This document shows positions 49,245 through 59,997 of a stretch of DNA of 64,000 bases, piece by piece. The notes beneath the pieces were generated by a model that worked only from the letters and a program-made list of their open reading frames with translations, made no database searches and was not told where the DNA came from. How positions within the stretch are numbered: position 1 is the first letter of the stretch; every line of letters begins with the position of its first letter. The translations under genes were made by a program, and so were the position numbers. Origin of the DNA: Pseudomonas sp. MWU15-20650 (lineage in GTDB: Bacteria; Pseudomonadota; Gammaproteobacteria; Pseudomonadales; Pseudomonadaceae); NCBI RefSeq assembly GCF_023242475.1, contig NZ_JALJFG010000004.1, forward strand, positions 124,001 through 188,000. The letters are read 5' to 3'.

Positions 49245-49440
49245 CGATATCACCGCTCACATAAGGAAACCAAGGTGCATTATCAGACGTTGCCTTATGG
49301 ATATTTTCGTAAACGCCTTGATTCAAGCCTTGTTTGGTACTCGCGGGTGGTCATACGCGTTAATAAACTATGGGAATGTCACTCACAGATAATATTCACA
49401 GACCTGCTTGCCGTGTATTTGTGCTAATCCGCGCGCGTAA

Positions 49441-49467
49441 AAAAGGGCGCCTGCAATGGGCGCCCTT
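49441..49467 (-). terminator. Terminator of dusC
   Basis: Stem AAAGGGCGCC/GGCGCCCTTT with a 7-nt loop, followed on the minus strand by TTTTTT. Confidence 0.8.
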
Positions 49468-49507
49468 TCAGGTGAAACATAAAAACATGTATTTCAATAG
49501 ATTGATT

Positions 49508-50467
49508 TCAAGCAGCAACCGGATGAGTCATTCCCAGCAGGCGACTGACCTGCTCCAGGTCGGTTTCACGACGCATCGCGGTGAACAGCTCTACCGCTTC
49601 AGGATAATTGCGCGTCAACATCGCCAGCCACTGCTTCAAGCGGCCAGGCGCCTGCTTCTCCGTCAGTTGCGCCACCGATTGGCGCCAGAATTCGTGGAGC
49701 ATGGGCTGCATCTGCGCCCACGTCATTTCCACGACCTCCTCCCCGGCCTTCGCCGCCGCAATCTGTCGCGCCAGGTCGGGCCGCGCCACCAGACCGCGCC
49801 CCAGCATGATGTCTTCGGCGCCGCTGACTTCGCGGCACCGCTTCCAGTCGTCAACACTCCAGATATCGCCATTGGCAAACACCGGCACCTTGACCACGTC
49901 CTGCACCCGCGGGATCCACTCCCAGTGGGCCGGTGGCTTATAGCCGTCAGCCTTGGTACGCGCATGCACCACGATATGCGCCGCGCCCCCTTCTGCCAGC
50001 GCCGTGGCACACACCAACGCGCCATCCGGACTGTCGAAGCCCAGGCGCATCTTGGCGGTCACCGGGATATGGGCAGGCACGGCACGGCGCACGTGCTCGA
50101 CGATCTGGTTGAGCAGCTCCGGCTCCTTGAGCAATACCGCACCGCCACGGGACTTATTAACGGTTTTGGCCGGGCAACCAAAGTTGAGGTCAATCACTTG
50201 CGAACCCAGCTCGCAGGCCAAGGCGGCGTTCTCCGCCAGGCACACCGGGTCGGAGCCCAGCAGTTGCACACGCAATGGCACACCCGCTGCGGTGTGGGCA
50301 CCGTGCAGCAATTCCGGAGCGAGCTTGTGGAAATAAGCAGGGGTGAGCAGGCGGTCGTTGACGCGGATGAACTCGGTCACGCACCAGTCAATACCGCCCA
50401 CGCGGGTCAACACGTCCCGCAGGATGTTGTCGACCAACCCCTCCATGGGCGCCAAAGCAATTTGCAT
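49508..50467 (-). CDS. dusC: tRNA-dihydrouridine(16) synthase
   Basis: 319 aa from [17 protein letters not shown]-dependent Dus family: catalytic Cys in [22 protein letters not shown] contacts in TAKMRLG and ANGDIWSV. The [19 protein letters not shown] region and short C-terminal helical domain fit DusC rather than DusA or DusB. Last gene of the TetR-hydrolase-thioesterase-dusC run. Confidence 0.9.
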   Translation of the reverse strand: MQIALAPMEGLVDNILRDVLTRVGGIDWCVTEFIRVNDRLLTPAYFHKLAPELLHGAHTAAGVPLRVQLLGSDPVCLAENAALACELGSQVIDLNFGCPAKTVNKSRGGAVLLKEPELLNQIVEHVRRAVPAHIPVTAKMRLGFDSPDGALVCATALAEGGAAHIVVHARTKADGYKPPAHWEWIPRVQDVVKVPVFANGDIWSVDDWKRCREVSGAEDIMLGRGLVARPDLARQIAAAKAGEEVVEMTWAQMQPMLHEFWRQSVAQLTEKQAPGRLKQWLAMLTRNYPEAVELFTAMRRETDLEQVSRLLGMTHPVAA

Positions 50468-50522
50468 GGAAAACACTCAACAAAAATCGTGGCGCAGTTT
50501 ACTGGGTTTCCTGCCGCAACCG

Positions 50523-50957
50523 TTAACCCCCTGTCAGGGCGGGGCCATAACCTTCAATAAACTCGGCGGGCATACGCTTGGGCTTGCCGGTGGACAGCTC
50601 GATGCACACAAAGGTGGTCTGCGCGCGCAGCAGGGTTGCACCGTCGCGAGGGCGTACCAATTGAAAACGACGGGTCATTCTCAGGCGCTGGTCCCAATCA
50701 ACGATCCAGGTGGCCAGTTGCAACTCGTCACCCTCATAACCTGCCGCCAGGTAGTCGATCTCATGGCGCACCACAGCCATGGCACGGTCGAGGCGACGAT
50801 ACTCGGTGAGGTCCAACCCCAGGCGCTGGGAGTGACGCCAGGCGCATCGTTCCAGCCAGGACACGTACACCGCGTTATTGGCGTGCCCCAGGCCGTCGAT
50901 ATCATCAGGAGCGACCTGCAGATCAATGATAAACGGCGTTGCCAAATCCCAGCCCAT
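50523..50957 (-). CDS. 4HBT/hotdog acyl-CoA thioesterase
   Basis: 144-aa hotdog-fold protein. DDIDGLGHANNAVYVSWLERCAWR is the typical 4-hydroxybenzoyl-CoA thioesterase-like active-site segment (Asp and HxNN), followed by the strand with VRHEIDYLAAGYEGDELQL. YbgC/FadM-like. The substrate is presumably an acyl-CoA. Confidence 0.87.
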   Translation of the reverse strand: MGWDLATPFIIDLQVAPDDIDGLGHANNAVYVSWLERCAWRHSQRLGLDLTEYRRLDRAMAVVRHEIDYLAAGYEGDELQLATWIVDWDQRLRMTRRFQLVRPRDGATLLRAQTTFVCIELSTGKPKRMPAEFIEGYGPALTGG

Positions 50958-50995
50958 GCCTAGCTCCAGTCGATTAATGTCGGCGGGGCAGTGTA

Positions 50996-51829
50996 TCAGG
51001 CGGTTTGCCGCTCCTGTAAATGACGGCCGGCCAACAGGCTGAGTACACCTTCGATCACCCGTGGATCGGCTAACACTTTCTGGTGACCACCTTGCTCCAG
51101 GCGCAGCAGGCGGCTGTCGAACCAGGCGTCGTGGATCGCCTGGGAAGCTTTGACCGGGACGAAGGTGTCGTCTTCGGCGTGCACGATCAGCCCTGGAATG
51201 TTCATCTGGTAATGAGCAACGTCCATATGCTTGAGGGGCATCCCGAGGGTCAGTTCGACCTCCTGGATAAACGCCGCCCGCGCACGCGCAGGCAAACCGA
51301 CCATGCCGGCAAAACCGCGCAGCACATCCAGAAAACGTGAAGGCGCAGCAATGCTCACCAAGGCCTCGGTACGTAACCCCAGTTGTACCGCCAACATCGC
51401 ACTGGCACCGCCCATGGAATGGCCCACCACCGCGTGCAACGGCGGCAACTCGGCGGCCGCTTCGAGCATCGCGCGGGCGAACAACAACACATGCGCCTCA
51501 CGCCCCGGCGAATGCCCGTGAGCCGGCCCGTCGAGGGCGATGACCGAGTAACCCTCGCGCACCAACGCCGTAATCAGGCTGGCAAACTGCGTGGGGCGCC
51601 CTTCCCAGCCGTGCATCAGCAGCACTGCCGGCCCCTGCCCCCAGCGCAGCGCCGACAAGCCGAAACGCAAGGTGATGCGCTCCGATTGCGCCAACAGCGG
51701 CAGCTCCCAATCACGCGGCGGCAGGTCTCGGGGCGTCATGAAGGTACGACGCATCTTGTTCGCCACTGCTTGCGGCGCCAGACGGCCAACGGTGCCATTG
51801 AAACCACGAATCCAGGTTAATGCGCCCAT
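50996..51829 (-). CDS. Alpha/beta hydrolase
   Basis: 277 aa. Oxyanion strand AVLLMHGWEGRPTQF, nucleophile elbow VVGHSMGGASAML (Ser), acidic residue near HAEDDTFVPV and His near EQGGHQKVL give a complete triad. Located 15 nt downstream of the TetR gene, so it is probably the TetR target. Substrate unknown. Confidence 0.87.
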   Translation of the reverse strand: MGALTWIRGFNGTVGRLAPQAVANKMRRTFMTPRDLPPRDWELPLLAQSERITLRFGLSALRWGQGPAVLLMHGWEGRPTQFASLITALVREGYSVIALDGPAHGHSPGREAHVLLFARAMLEAAAELPPLHAVVGHSMGGASAMLAVQLGLRTEALVSIAAPSRFLDVLRGFAGMVGLPARARAAFIQEVELTLGMPLKHMDVAHYQMNIPGLIVHAEDDTFVPVKASQAIHDAWFDSRLLRLEQGGHQKVLADPRVIEGVLSLLAGRHLQERQTA

Positions 51830-51844
51830 CCTGCAATCTCCCTC

Positions 51845-52384
51845 TCAGCGCACCGCCGACTTGGCTGCGCGTAACACACGGTCCGACAATTCGCCCGGCC
51901 CAAGGGCACGCGACAATGCCAGGCCACCGATCATCAAAGCCATGTCAGCCAGGACCTTGTCGGCGTCCTCGGGGCAGGCAGCCAACTGGGCAGCCATCAA
52001 CTCGATATGCTCGTTGAGCGCCTGACGAAACTCATCCGGCAAGCGGCTCATTTCGCCAACCGTCGCAGGGATTGGACAGGCTTGGACGGTTGAGTCGCGG
52101 TGTTTGCGCGACAAATAAAACGCCGCCACCAGACCTCTGCGCTCTTCACCTGTCAGTTGCGGGTCCATGTCATCAATGGACGCACGACGCTTGGCCAGCA
52201 ATTGGGTGAAGGCCTCCAACATCAGCGCGTCCTTGCTTTCAAAATGCGCATAGAACCCACCAACGGTCAGCCCCGCCGCGCCCATGACTTCCCCAACGCT
52301 GGGCTCAGCCGGCCCACGCTGGATCAGCGCCGCACTGGCGGCCTGCAAAATGCGTTCGCGGGTTTGCGCTTTTTTATCGCTCAT
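51845..52384 (-). CDS. TetR-family regulator
   Basis: 179 aa. N-terminal TetR helix-turn-helix (RERILQAASAALIQRGPAEP then SVGEVMGAAGLTVGGFYAHF) and an all-helical ligand domain. A 23-bp near-perfect palindrome sits 26 nt upstream (52410-52432), the likely operator, so it probably represses itself and the hydrolase. Confidence 0.9.
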   Translation of the reverse strand: MSDKKAQTRERILQAASAALIQRGPAEPSVGEVMGAAGLTVGGFYAHFESKDALMLEAFTQLLAKRRASIDDMDPQLTGEERRGLVAAFYLSRKHRDSTVQACPIPATVGEMSRLPDEFRQALNEHIELMAAQLAACPEDADKVLADMALMIGGLALSRALGPGELSDRVLRAAKSAVR

Positions 52385-52409
52385 CGTTGCCTCCGTCTCT
52401 CATGAGGTG

Positions 52410-52432
52410 AATATTATTATCATAATAATATT
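52410..52432. promoter_or_regulatory. TetR operator: 11+1+11 palindrome
   Basis: Arms AATATTATTAT and ATAATAATATT around a single C, a perfect dyad. It lies in the TetR promoter region; AT-rich long palindromes are typical TetR-family operators. Confidence 0.65.
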
Positions 52433-52510
52433 TCGCAAGCGACAGGCATGACCACTGGTCAGAACAACAGAAGGGAATCAAGGAGAGATTGGCCAAACGC
52501 CAGACAAACA

Positions 52511-52541
52511 AAAGGGCCATTCAATAATTGAATGACCCTTA
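52511..52541 (-). terminator. Terminator of the Glu/Ala tRNA operon
   Basis: Stem AAGGG-x-CATTCAA / TTGAATG-x-CCCTT with one internal mismatch and a short loop; a run of T follows on the minus strand. Confidence 0.65.
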
Positions 52542-52565
52542 AAAATCCCGCAGAGCGGGTAATCG

Positions 52566-52641
52566 TGGCGTCCCCTAGGGGACTCGAACCCCTGTTACCG
52601 CCGTGAAAGGGCGGTGTCCTAGGCCACTAGACGAAGGGGAC
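52566..52641 (-). tRNA. tRNA-Glu (TTC), copy 1
   Basis: 76-nt cloverleaf with encoded CCA, anticodon TTC (loop CTTTCAC) and T-arm AGGGG-TTCGAGT-CCCCT. Confidence 0.97.
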
Positions 52642-52719
52642 ACAAACCTTCTATACACTGATCAGGCTGAGACTGATCTGATTCAAGGATGGAGTGGCCA
52701 AAACCTTGAACCTGTAAAT

Positions 52720-52795
<76 letters not shown>

Positions 52796-52845
52796 AGATT
52801 TTTCGTCTCGCGACGCAGCAGACCTTTCGAACTGCTTGTTGAAAC

Positions 52846-52921
52846 TGGCGTCCCCTAGGGGACTCGAACCCCTGTTACCGCCGTGAAAGGGCGGTGTCCT
52901 AGGCCACTAGACGAAGGGGAC
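52846..52921 (-). tRNA. tRNA-Glu (TTC), copy 2
   Basis: Same sequence as the copy at 52566-52641, offset exactly 280 nt. Confidence 0.97.
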
Positions 52922-52999
52922 AAAACCTTCTATACAACGGATCAGAGCTGAGACCTGATCAATTCAAGGACGGTGTGGCCAGACCTTGAACCTGTAAAT

Positions 53000-53075
<76 letters not shown>

Positions 53076-53176
53076 TCATCGGTGAGGACGGGGCGAATCT
53101 TAATGGCGGTTTGAAAGGCTGTCAAATTTATTTTCAACAATTTTCAAAATTTTTTGCCGGGATAACAATCACTTAC

Positions 53177-53208
53177 CGTTAAAACCCCGGAAAGCCGGGG
53201 TTTTAACG
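53177..53208 (-). terminator. Terminator of gltX
   Basis: Perfect 14-bp stem CGTTAAAACCCCGG with AAAG-type loop on the coding side; its T-rich arm provides the terminator tail. It lies 15 nt after the gltX stop. Confidence 0.8.
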
Positions 53209-53222
53209 TAACAACAGCTTAC

Positions 53223-54704
53223 TCAGGCGATAGCACCCAGCAGCTTTTCCCACTCTTTGTTTTCTTTCTTCGAAACACCACCAAGCAAATCAAGGGCTTG
53301 GCGCAAACGGAAACGTGTCAGGTCCGGCCCCAGAATTTCCATCGCATCGAGTACCGACACCGAACTGGCATGCCCGGTGATCGCGGCAAACATCAGCGGC
53401 ATGGCATCGCGCAGTTTCAGCTCGAGGGACTCGACTACCGCCTGGATCGTCGCAGTGATGGCATCCTTCTCCCACTGGCGCAGGCTTTCGAGCTTCCACA
53501 GAATCAACTGCATCAGTTGACGAACCTGATCGCCCGAGAGCTTCTTGGATTCAAACAACTTGGCATCCGGATTCACGCCACCGGCAAAGAAGAAGCTGGC
53601 CAGCGGAGCGACCTGGCTGAACGTCTCCACCCTGCCCTGCACCAATGGTGCAATCTTCATCATGTATTCCGGGTTCAACGCCCACTGCTGCACACGGCTG
53701 GCGAACTCTTGCACCGGCAAGTCACGCAACCACTGGCCGTTGAGCCACGACAGTTTTTCGATGTCGAAGATCGGCCCACCGAGGGAGACGCGGGACAGGT
53801 CGAAGTTGTCGACCATTTCCTGCAGGGAGAACTTCTCGCGCTCATCCGGCATCGACCAGCCCATGCGGCCCAGGTAGTTGAGCATCGCCTCGGGCATGAA
53901 GCCCATGCGCTCGTAGAAGGTCACCGAAGTCGGGTTCTTGCGCTTGGACAGCTTGCTCTTGTCGGGGTTACGCAGCAGCGGCATATAGCACAACTGCGGC
54001 TGCTCCCAACCGAAGTACTCATAAAGCAGGATCAGCTTCGGCGCCGACGGCAGCCATTCTTCACCCCGCAACACGTGGGTGATGCCCATCAGGTGATCGT
54101 CCACCACGTTGGCCAGGAAGTACGTCGGCAGGCCGTCGGTCTTCATCAGCACTTGCATGTCCATGCGGTCCCACGGGATCTCGACGTCACCGCGCAGCAT
54201 GTCCGGCACCACGCACACGCCTTCGCTCGGCACCTTCATGCGGATGACATGGGGTTCGCCTGCGGCCAGACGTCGGGCCACTTCTTCCTTGGACAACAGC
54301 AGCGCGCGGCCATCGTAACGCGGGGTTTCGCCCCGTGCTTGCTGTTCAGCACGCATCTGGTCCAGCTCTTCAGCGGTGCAGAAGCAGGGGAAGGCATGGC
54401 CCATGTCGACCAACTGCTGGGTGTACTGCTTGTAGATGTCGCTGCGCTCGCTCTGACGATACGGGCCGTGCGGGCCACCCACGTCCGGGCCTTCGGCCCA
54501 GGTAATCCCCAACCAGCGCAAGGCATCGAAAATCTGCTGTTCCGACTCACGGGTCGAACGCAGTTGATCGGTGTCCTCGATCCGCAGGATGAATTCACCG
54601 CCATGCTGCTTGGCAAAGCAGTAGTTGAACAAGGCAATGTAAGCAGTACCGACGTGGGGATCCCCAGTAGGCGATGGCGCGATGCGCGTGCGGACGGTGG
54701 TCAT
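53223..54704 (-). CDS. gltX: Glutamyl-tRNA synthetase
   Basis: 493 aa from [20 protein letters not shown]. Class I synthetase: HIGH-like motif [10 protein letters not shown] and KMSKS-like KLSKRK are present, plus a C-terminal anticodon domain. An upstream in-frame start would add a non-conserved N-terminus. Located directly upstream of the Glu/Ala tRNA operon on the same strand; a terminator separates them. Confidence 0.96.
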   Translation of the reverse strand: MTTVRTRIAPSPTGDPHVGTAYIALFNYCFAKQHGGEFILRIEDTDQLRSTRESEQQIFDALRWLGITWAEGPDVGGPHGPYRQSERSDIYKQYTQQLVDMGHAFPCFCTAEELDQMRAEQQARGETPRYDGRALLLSKEEVARRLAAGEPHVIRMKVPSEGVCVVPDMLRGDVEIPWDRMDMQVLMKTDGLPTYFLANVVDDHLMGITHVLRGEEWLPSAPKLILLYEYFGWEQPQLCYMPLLRNPDKSKLSKRKNPTSVTFYERMGFMPEAMLNYLGRMGWSMPDEREKFSLQEMVDNFDLSRVSLGGPIFDIEKLSWLNGQWLRDLPVQEFASRVQQWALNPEYMMKIAPLVQGRVETFSQVAPLASFFFAGGVNPDAKLFESKKLSGDQVRQLMQLILWKLESLRQWEKDAITATIQAVVESLELKLRDAMPLMFAAITGHASSVSVLDAMEILGPDLTRFRLRQALDLLGGVSKKENKEWEKLLGAIA

Positions 54705-54783
54705 GGCAGGTCTCGAATGGGCGATAAAACTGAAAATTGAAACAAGGGGCGAATGGTAACAGCCTGGGTGATTTCTGGAAAAC

Positions 54784-55112
54784 CGAGGCGCGGCCATCGG
54801 GGGCAAGCCCTGCTAATGCCTGTCAGTTAAGAAGGAACACTATCACTGTGGCGAGCGGGCTTATTGTGGCGAGCGGGCTTGTCCCGCGTTGGGCTGCGTA
54901 GCGGCCCCAAAAGCTGTCTCTGCGGGGTATCGGGTACACCGCATTCGTCCTTCTTTGGGGGCGCTACGCGCCCAACGCGGGACAAGCCCGCTCGCCACAG
55001 GTTACCGGTTGCTCGTTCTAGCGCTTAACTGACTGGCATTGGGGCAAGCCCCCTCCCACATTTGGCCGTGTTCACAAATCAAAGTGTGGGAGAAGCTTGC
55101 CCCCGACGAGAC
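54784..55112. repeat. Composite REP/REPIN cluster between gltX and uvrB
   Basis: Nested palindromes. An inner imperfect inverted repeat (54865-54909 with 54956-54999) is flanked by a second direct copy of GTGGCGAGCGGGCTT (54848-54862). A 17-bp outer inverted repeat with one mismatch (54815-54831 and 55024-55040) surrounds it. A typical REP pair follows (55041-55060 and 55085-55104), and a left half REP lies at 54793-54810. No gene is present. Confidence 0.8.
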
Positions 55113-55130
55113 CGCTGGAGTCACCGCAGA

Positions 55131-57146
55131 TCAAACCGCCAGCAGGCGCTCACGCAACTTGCCAATCTCATCCCGGGTCTGCGCTGCCGCTTCGAACTCC
55201 AGGTCCCGCGCCAGCTGGTACATCTTCTCTTCCAACTGCCGGATACGCTTGGTGATCTCACTCGGCGAACGCAATTCGTTTTCGTACTTGGCGCTTTCCT
55301 CGGCGGCCTTGGCCATGCCCTTGCGCTTCTTGCTGCGCGAACCGGGCACGGTGGCGCCTTCCATGATGTCGGCGACGTCCTTGAACACGCCCTTGGGCGT
55401 GATGCCATTGGCCAGGTTGAACGCGATCTGCTTGTCGCGCCGGCGCTCGGTCTCGCCGATCGCGCGCTCCATGGAGCCGGTGATGCGGTCTGCATACAGG
55501 ATCGCCCGGCCATTGAGGTTACGCGCCGCACGGCCAATGGTCTGGATCAGCGAGCGCTCGGAGCGCAGGAAGCCCTCCTTGTCCGCATCCAGAATCGCCA
55601 CCAGCGACACCTCCGGCATGTCCAGGCCTTCGCGCAGCAGGTTGATCCCCACCAGCACATCGAAGGTGCCCAGGCGCAAGTCGCGAATAATCTCCACGCG
55701 TTCCACGGTGTCGATATCCGAGTGCAAGTACCGCACACGAACGCCGTGGTCGGCCAAGTAGTCGGTCAAGTCTTCGGACATGCGCTTGGTCAGCGTGGTG
55801 ACCAGCACTCGCTCTTCCAGGGCTACGCGCTTGGTGATTTCCGAGAGCAGGTCATCGACCTGGGTCAGTGCCGGGCGAATTTCGATTTGCGGGTCTACCA
55901 GCCCCGTCGGACGCACCAACTGCTCGATCACGCGCCCGGCATGCTCGGCCTCATAGTTGCCTGGCGTGGCAGACACGAAGATCGTCTGCGGGCTGATGGC
56001 TTCCCACTCATCAAACCGCATCGGCCGGTTGTCCAGCGCCGACGGCAGGCGAAAGCCATACTCCACCAGCGTCTCTTTACGGGAACGGTCGCCCTTATAC
56101 ATCGCACCCACCTGCGGCACACTGACGTGGGATTCGTCGATCACCAGCAAGGCATCCGGCGGCAGGTAATCGTAGAGGGTCGGCGGCGGCGCCCCGGACT
56201 CACGGCCCGAGAGGTAGCGCGAGTAGTTTTCGATGCCGTTGCAGTAACCCAGTTCCAGGATCATCTCCAGGTCGAAACGGGTGCGCTGCTCCAGGCGCTG
56301 GGCCTCCACCAGTTTGTTGTTGGAACGCAGGTATTCCAGGCGCTCGGCCAGCTCGACCTTGATACCCTCGACAGCGCCCATCAGGGTTTCACGCGGTGTC
56401 ACGTAATGGCTTTTCGGGTAGAACGTGAAGCGCGGCAGTTTGCGAATGACCTCGCCGGTCAACGGGTCGAAGGCCGAAAGGCTTTCGACTTCGTCGTCGA
56501 ACAGCTCGATGCGGATCGCCTCCAGGTCGGATTCCGCCGGGTAGATGTCGATCACATCACCGCGCACACGGAACGTCGCACGGGCGAAATCCATGTCGTT
56601 ACGGGTGTACTGCAAACTCGTCAGGCGACGCAGCAGTTCGCGCTGGTCGAGCTTGTCGCCGCGGTCAACGTGCAGCACCATCTTCAAATAGGTTTCCGGG
56701 CTGCCCAGGCCGTAGATGCACGACACCGTGGTGACGATGATCGCGTCCTTGCGCTCCAGCAACGCCTTGGTCGCCGACAGCCGCATCTGCTCGATGTGGT
56801 CGTTGATCGACGCATCCTTCTCGATAAAGGTATCGGAGGACGGCACATAGGCTTCGGGCTGGTAGTAGTCGTAGTAAGAAACGAAGTATTCCACCGCGTT
56901 GTTCGGGAAGAACGCCTTGAACTCGCCATACAACTGCGCCGCCAGGGTCTTGTTCGGCGCCAGCACCAGGGTGGGTCGGTTGATCTGCGCGATCACGTTG
57001 GCGATGCTGAAGGTCTTGCCTGAACCGGTCACCCCCAGGAGCGTCTGGTGCGCCAGGCCGGCTTCGATGCCTTCGACCATCTGGCGAATGGCTTCCGGTT
57101 GATCGCCGGCGGGTTCGAAGCGGGTGACGAGCTGGAAATCCGACAT
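55131..57146 (-). CDS. uvrB: Excinuclease ABC subunit B
   Basis: 671-aa DNA damage recognition helicase-like subunit. Walker [11 protein letters not shown], beta-hairpin region [22 protein letters not shown], motif [11 protein letters not shown], and C-terminal UVR domain ([24 protein letters not shown]) are present. I find no LexA box at its promoter. Divergent from tyrB. Confidence 0.97.
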   Translation of the reverse strand: MSDFQLVTRFEPAGDQPEAIRQMVEGIEAGLAHQTLLGVTGSGKTFSIANVIAQINRPTLVLAPNKTLAAQLYGEFKAFFPNNAVEYFVSYYDYYQPEAYVPSSDTFIEKDASINDHIEQMRLSATKALLERKDAIIVTTVSCIYGLGSPETYLKMVLHVDRGDKLDQRELLRRLTSLQYTRNDMDFARATFRVRGDVIDIYPAESDLEAIRIELFDDEVESLSAFDPLTGEVIRKLPRFTFYPKSHYVTPRETLMGAVEGIKVELAERLEYLRSNNKLVEAQRLEQRTRFDLEMILELGYCNGIENYSRYLSGRESGAPPPTLYDYLPPDALLVIDESHVSVPQVGAMYKGDRSRKETLVEYGFRLPSALDNRPMRFDEWEAISPQTIFVSATPGNYEAEHAGRVIEQLVRPTGLVDPQIEIRPALTQVDDLLSEITKRVALEERVLVTTLTKRMSEDLTDYLADHGVRVRYLHSDIDTVERVEIIRDLRLGTFDVLVGINLLREGLDMPEVSLVAILDADKEGFLRSERSLIQTIGRAARNLNGRAILYADRITGSMERAIGETERRRDKQIAFNLANGITPKGVFKDVADIMEGATVPGSRSKKRKGMAKAAEESAKYENELRSPSEITKRIRQLEEKMYQLARDLEFEAAAQTRDEIGKLRERLLAV

Positions 57147-57490
57147 AACGTACCTCGTGAAGTCACCCCAGACTTGACACCGCCAGGGACGAAATAGCTC
57201 AGCAACCCGCGAATAATCATCGCAGGTTGCAGGAAAAAACCATGATAGCTGTAGAAGTGGTGGCGAATGTGACGGGTTTCAAGGCAATCGTCCTACCCGG
57301 CGCTCAGGGATCAATATTGCAATAAGACTAACGGTCAGCAAATAAACCGAAAAACTTGGCCGAAAAGCCGTTTCGGTTGTCGCTCTCAGCCGTGATGGCC
57401 TCTATACTAGCTCCCCGTTTGTGCACCGCTCTAGTGCATTCGGCTGGAGCGCGACACGTCCCTCCCTTCCCCCATAGAGCTGCCGCAAAA
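57147..57490. other. Intergenic region between uvrB and tyrB
   Basis: Divergent promoters are expected here. TATACT (57403-57408) is a plausible -10 for tyrB, with only a weak -35. No gene is supported; the frame continuing upstream of tyrB lacks an RBS. Confidence 0.4.
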
Positions 57491-58687
57491 ATGAGCCTGT
57501 TCTCCGCTGTCGAAATGGCACCACGCGATCCTATCCTGGGCCTCAACGAAGCATTCAACGCCGATACACGAACCACCAAGGTCAACCTTGGCGTGGGCGT
57601 TTACTGCAACGAAGAGGGGAAGATTCCACTCTTGCGTGCCGTTGCCGAAGCGGAAGCCATTCGCGTGGCCCAACACGCCGCCCGTGGCTACCTGCCGATT
57701 GACGGTATCGTTGCCTATGACCAGGCGGTGCAAAAACTGCTGTTCGGCGCAGATTCCCCGCTGCTGAGTGCTGGCCGTGTCATCACCGCACAAGCCGTCG
57801 GTGGCACCGGCGCCCTGAAAATCGGTGCCGACTTCCTCAAGCAACTGCTGCCCAATGCCGTGGTTGCCATCAGCGACCCAAGCTGGGAAAACCACCAGGC
57901 GCTGTTCGAAAAAGCCGGTTTCCCGGTGCAGACCTACCGCTACTACGACGCCGCCACCCACGACGTCAACCGTGCCGGCCTGCTCGAAGACCTCAACGCC
58001 CTGCCGCCACAATCGATCGTGGTGCTGCACGCCTGCTGCCACAACCCGACCGGCGTGGACCTGAGCCCGGCCGACTGGCAAAACGTGCTGGATGTGGTCA
58101 AGGCCAAGAACCTGGTGCCGTTCCTCGACATGGCCTACCAAGGCTTTGGCGATGGCATCCACGAAGACGCCGCTGCCGTGCGCCTGTTCGCTGAGTCTGG
58201 CCTGACCTTCTTCGTTTCCAGCTCGTTCTCCAAGTCGTTCTCCCTGTATGGCGAACGTGTGGGCGCGCTGTCGATCGTCAGCGAATCCAAGGAAGAAAGC
58301 GCGCGCATCCTGTCCCAGGTCAAGCGTGTGATCCGCACCAACTACTCCAACCCGCCGACCCACGGCGCGGCGATTGTGGCTGCAGTGCTGAACAACCCTG
58401 AACTGCGCGCCCAGTGGGAGGCCGAGCTGGCCGAAATGCGCCTGCGCATCCGTGGCATGCGTGAGCAGATGGTGGCCGAACTGGCCAAGGCGGCTCCAGG
58501 CCACGACTTCAGCTTCGTCGGCCGCCAGCGTGGGATGTTCTCCTATTCCGGCCTGACCGTTGAGCAAGTCACCCGCCTGCGCACCGAGTTCGGGATCTAC
58601 GCACTGGACACCGGCCGCATCTGTGTGGCGGCGCTGAACCAGTCGAACATTGGCGCGGTGACCCAGGCGATTGTTCAGGTGCTGTAA
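57491..58687 (+). CDS. tyrB: Aromatic/aspartate aminotransferase
   Basis: 398-aa class I PLP aminotransferase. Begins MSLFSAVEMAPRDPILGLNEAF, the canonical TyrB/AspC N-terminus. PLP lysine in SSSFSKSFSLYGERVGAL, substrate Arg near the C-terminus (LDTGRICVAAL). Shares the alpha-aminotransferase set with AspC; TyrB is the closer match by its N-terminus. A strong terminator follows at 58706. Confidence 0.92.
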   Translation: MSLFSAVEMAPRDPILGLNEAFNADTRTTKVNLGVGVYCNEEGKIPLLRAVAEAEAIRVAQHAARGYLPIDGIVAYDQAVQKLLFGADSPLLSAGRVITAQAVGGTGALKIGADFLKQLLPNAVVAISDPSWENHQALFEKAGFPVQTYRYYDAATHDVNRAGLLEDLNALPPQSIVVLHACCHNPTGVDLSPADWQNVLDVVKAKNLVPFLDMAYQGFGDGIHEDAAAVRLFAESGLTFFVSSSFSKSFSLYGERVGALSIVSESKEESARILSQVKRVIRTNYSNPPTHGAAIVAAVLNNPELRAQWEAELAEMRLRIRGMREQMVAELAKAAPGHDFSFVGRQRGMFSYSGLTVEQVTRLRTEFGIYALDTGRICVAALNQSNIGAVTQAIVQVL

Positions 58688-58705
58688 GCCTGCAAGCGTC
58701 ATACG

Positions 58706-58732
58706 AAGGGGGAAGCCAATGGCTTCCCCCTT
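58706..58732 (+). terminator. Terminator of tyrB
   Basis: 12-bp stem AAGGGGGAAGCC/GGCTTCCCCCTT with AAT loop, T-run TTTTT at 58731-58735. Confidence 0.9.
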
Positions 58733-58788
58733 TTTATTGGCGAACACACTAGACTGAACCCCAACTGCCCCTTTGCTGTGAGAGCCCT

Positions 58789-58998
58789 ATGAGAAACGAC
58801 GACCTGGACCTGCGCGCCGACCGCGACGAACTGCATGACTACACCCCGCGCACACCACACGCCAAGCGCCAGAAGAGCCTGGTGCTGCAAGTGGCACTCG
58901 GTGTCTTCCTCGGCGGCCTGGCCCTGTGGCTGGTGCAGTTGGGCGCGACAGCGTTGCTGGCGAAACTGGCGATGGGCACCTTCCAATTCGGCGGCTAG
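58789..58998 (+). CDS. Small single-TM protein
   Basis: 69 aa. A charged N-terminus (MRNDDLDLRADRDELHDYTP), a short basic stretch (HAKRQKSL), then a membrane segment (VALGVFLGGLALWLVQLGATALLA). No named family recognised. ATG 58789 has GTGAGAG 8 nt upstream. Between tyrB terminator and a convergent LysR gene. Confidence 0.6.
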   Translation: MRNDDLDLRADRDELHDYTPRTPHAKRQKSLVLQVALGVFLGGLALWLVQLGATALLAKLAMGTFQFGG

Positions 58999-59006
58999 CT
59001 CCCCGG

Positions 59007-59906
59007 TCATTGCGCGTTGGCGGATGCCAGCGTCAAACCTCGCTCTTCCAGCAACTTCACAAAACTGTTCAAACTCTGCGACACCGTACCCCGGCGCCAA
59101 ATCAGCCAGGTGTGCAAGATCCGGAAGTTATCCGTCAACGGCCACACACTCACCGCCGCAAACCCCGGCATGCTCTCCAGCATGCTACGCGGCATCAGCG
59201 CCAGGCCGGCACCGGCGCTGACACAGGCGAGCATGCCGTGGTAAGACTCGATCTCGAAGATCTTGCCCGGTACCGCGCCATCCTGAGCGAACCAACGTTC
59301 AAAATGGTGCCGGTACGAACAGTTGGAGCGAAACGTATAGATGTTCTCGCCATTCACCTCCCGCCCCCGGGTGATCGGCGCATGGTGCAGCGGCGCAATC
59401 ACCACCATCTCCTCCTCAAACACCGCCACACCCTCTAGCGTGGAATGCAGCACCGGCCCATCGACAAAGGCCGCCGTCAGGCGCCCGGCCAGCACCCCCT
59501 CGATCATGGTGCCCGACGGCCCCGTGCTCAGGTCCAGCTCGACCTTGGTGTGCTTCTGGTTATACGCCGCGAGCAACGCGGGAATGCGCACGGCCGCCGT
59601 GCTCTCCAACGAACCGAGAGCAAATGCGCCCTGGGGCTCCTCCCCCGCCACGGTCGCGCGAGCCTCTTGGACCAGGTCGAGAATGCGCCGCGCATAGCCG
59701 AGAAAATTCCACCCCGCCGGTGACAAACGCAAACGGCTCTTCTCGCGAATAAACAACGCCACGCCCAAATCCTGCTCCAGTTGCTTGATACGGGTGGTCA
59801 GGTTCGACGGCACCCGATGAATCAACTGCGCAGCGGCGCTGATGCTGCCTTGCTCGGCAACGGCCTTGAAGATTTCCAGCTGCACCAGATCCAAGTCATT
59901 CTCCAA
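59007..59906 (-). CDS. LysR-family regulator divergent from aldehyde dehydrogenase
   Basis: 299 aa. Winged helix ([20 protein letters not shown], then [17 protein letters not shown]), then a binding domain ([13 protein letters not shown]). Shares a 91-nt gap with the divergent aldehyde dehydrogenase gene, the classical LysR layout, so it likely regulates it. Confidence 0.88.
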   Translation of the reverse strand: MENDLDLVQLEIFKAVAEQGSISAAAQLIHRVPSNLTTRIKQLEQDLGVALFIREKSRLRLSPAGWNFLGYARRILDLVQEARATVAGEEPQGAFALGSLESTAAVRIPALLAAYNQKHTKVELDLSTGPSGTMIEGVLAGRLTAAFVDGPVLHSTLEGVAVFEEEMVVIAPLHHAPITRGREVNGENIYTFRSNCSYRHHFERWFAQDGAVPGKIFEIESYHGMLACVSAGAGLALMPRSMLESMPGFAAVSVWPLTDNFRILHTWLIWRRGTVSQSLNSFVKLLEERGLTLASANAQ

Positions 59907-59997
59907 TCGTGAATGTGTTGCTTAATATTATTCAGTTTCCAGAAAAGATACAGCTCCGTACGCTGGCCTCATTCCACGCCTTCAGCCGGACGGTGCC

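Noticed and set aside
49236..49427. Plus-strand 63-codon frame near the hrp box
   Set aside because: No RBS, no homology pattern, overlaps the hrp box.
53298..54740. 480-codon plus-strand open frame
   Set aside because: Antisense to gltX, no recognisable motif.
55062..57023. 653-codon plus-strand open frame
   Set aside because: Antisense to uvrB.
55131..57300. LexA box for uvrB
   Set aside because: No CTGT-N8-ACAG found in its upstream region.
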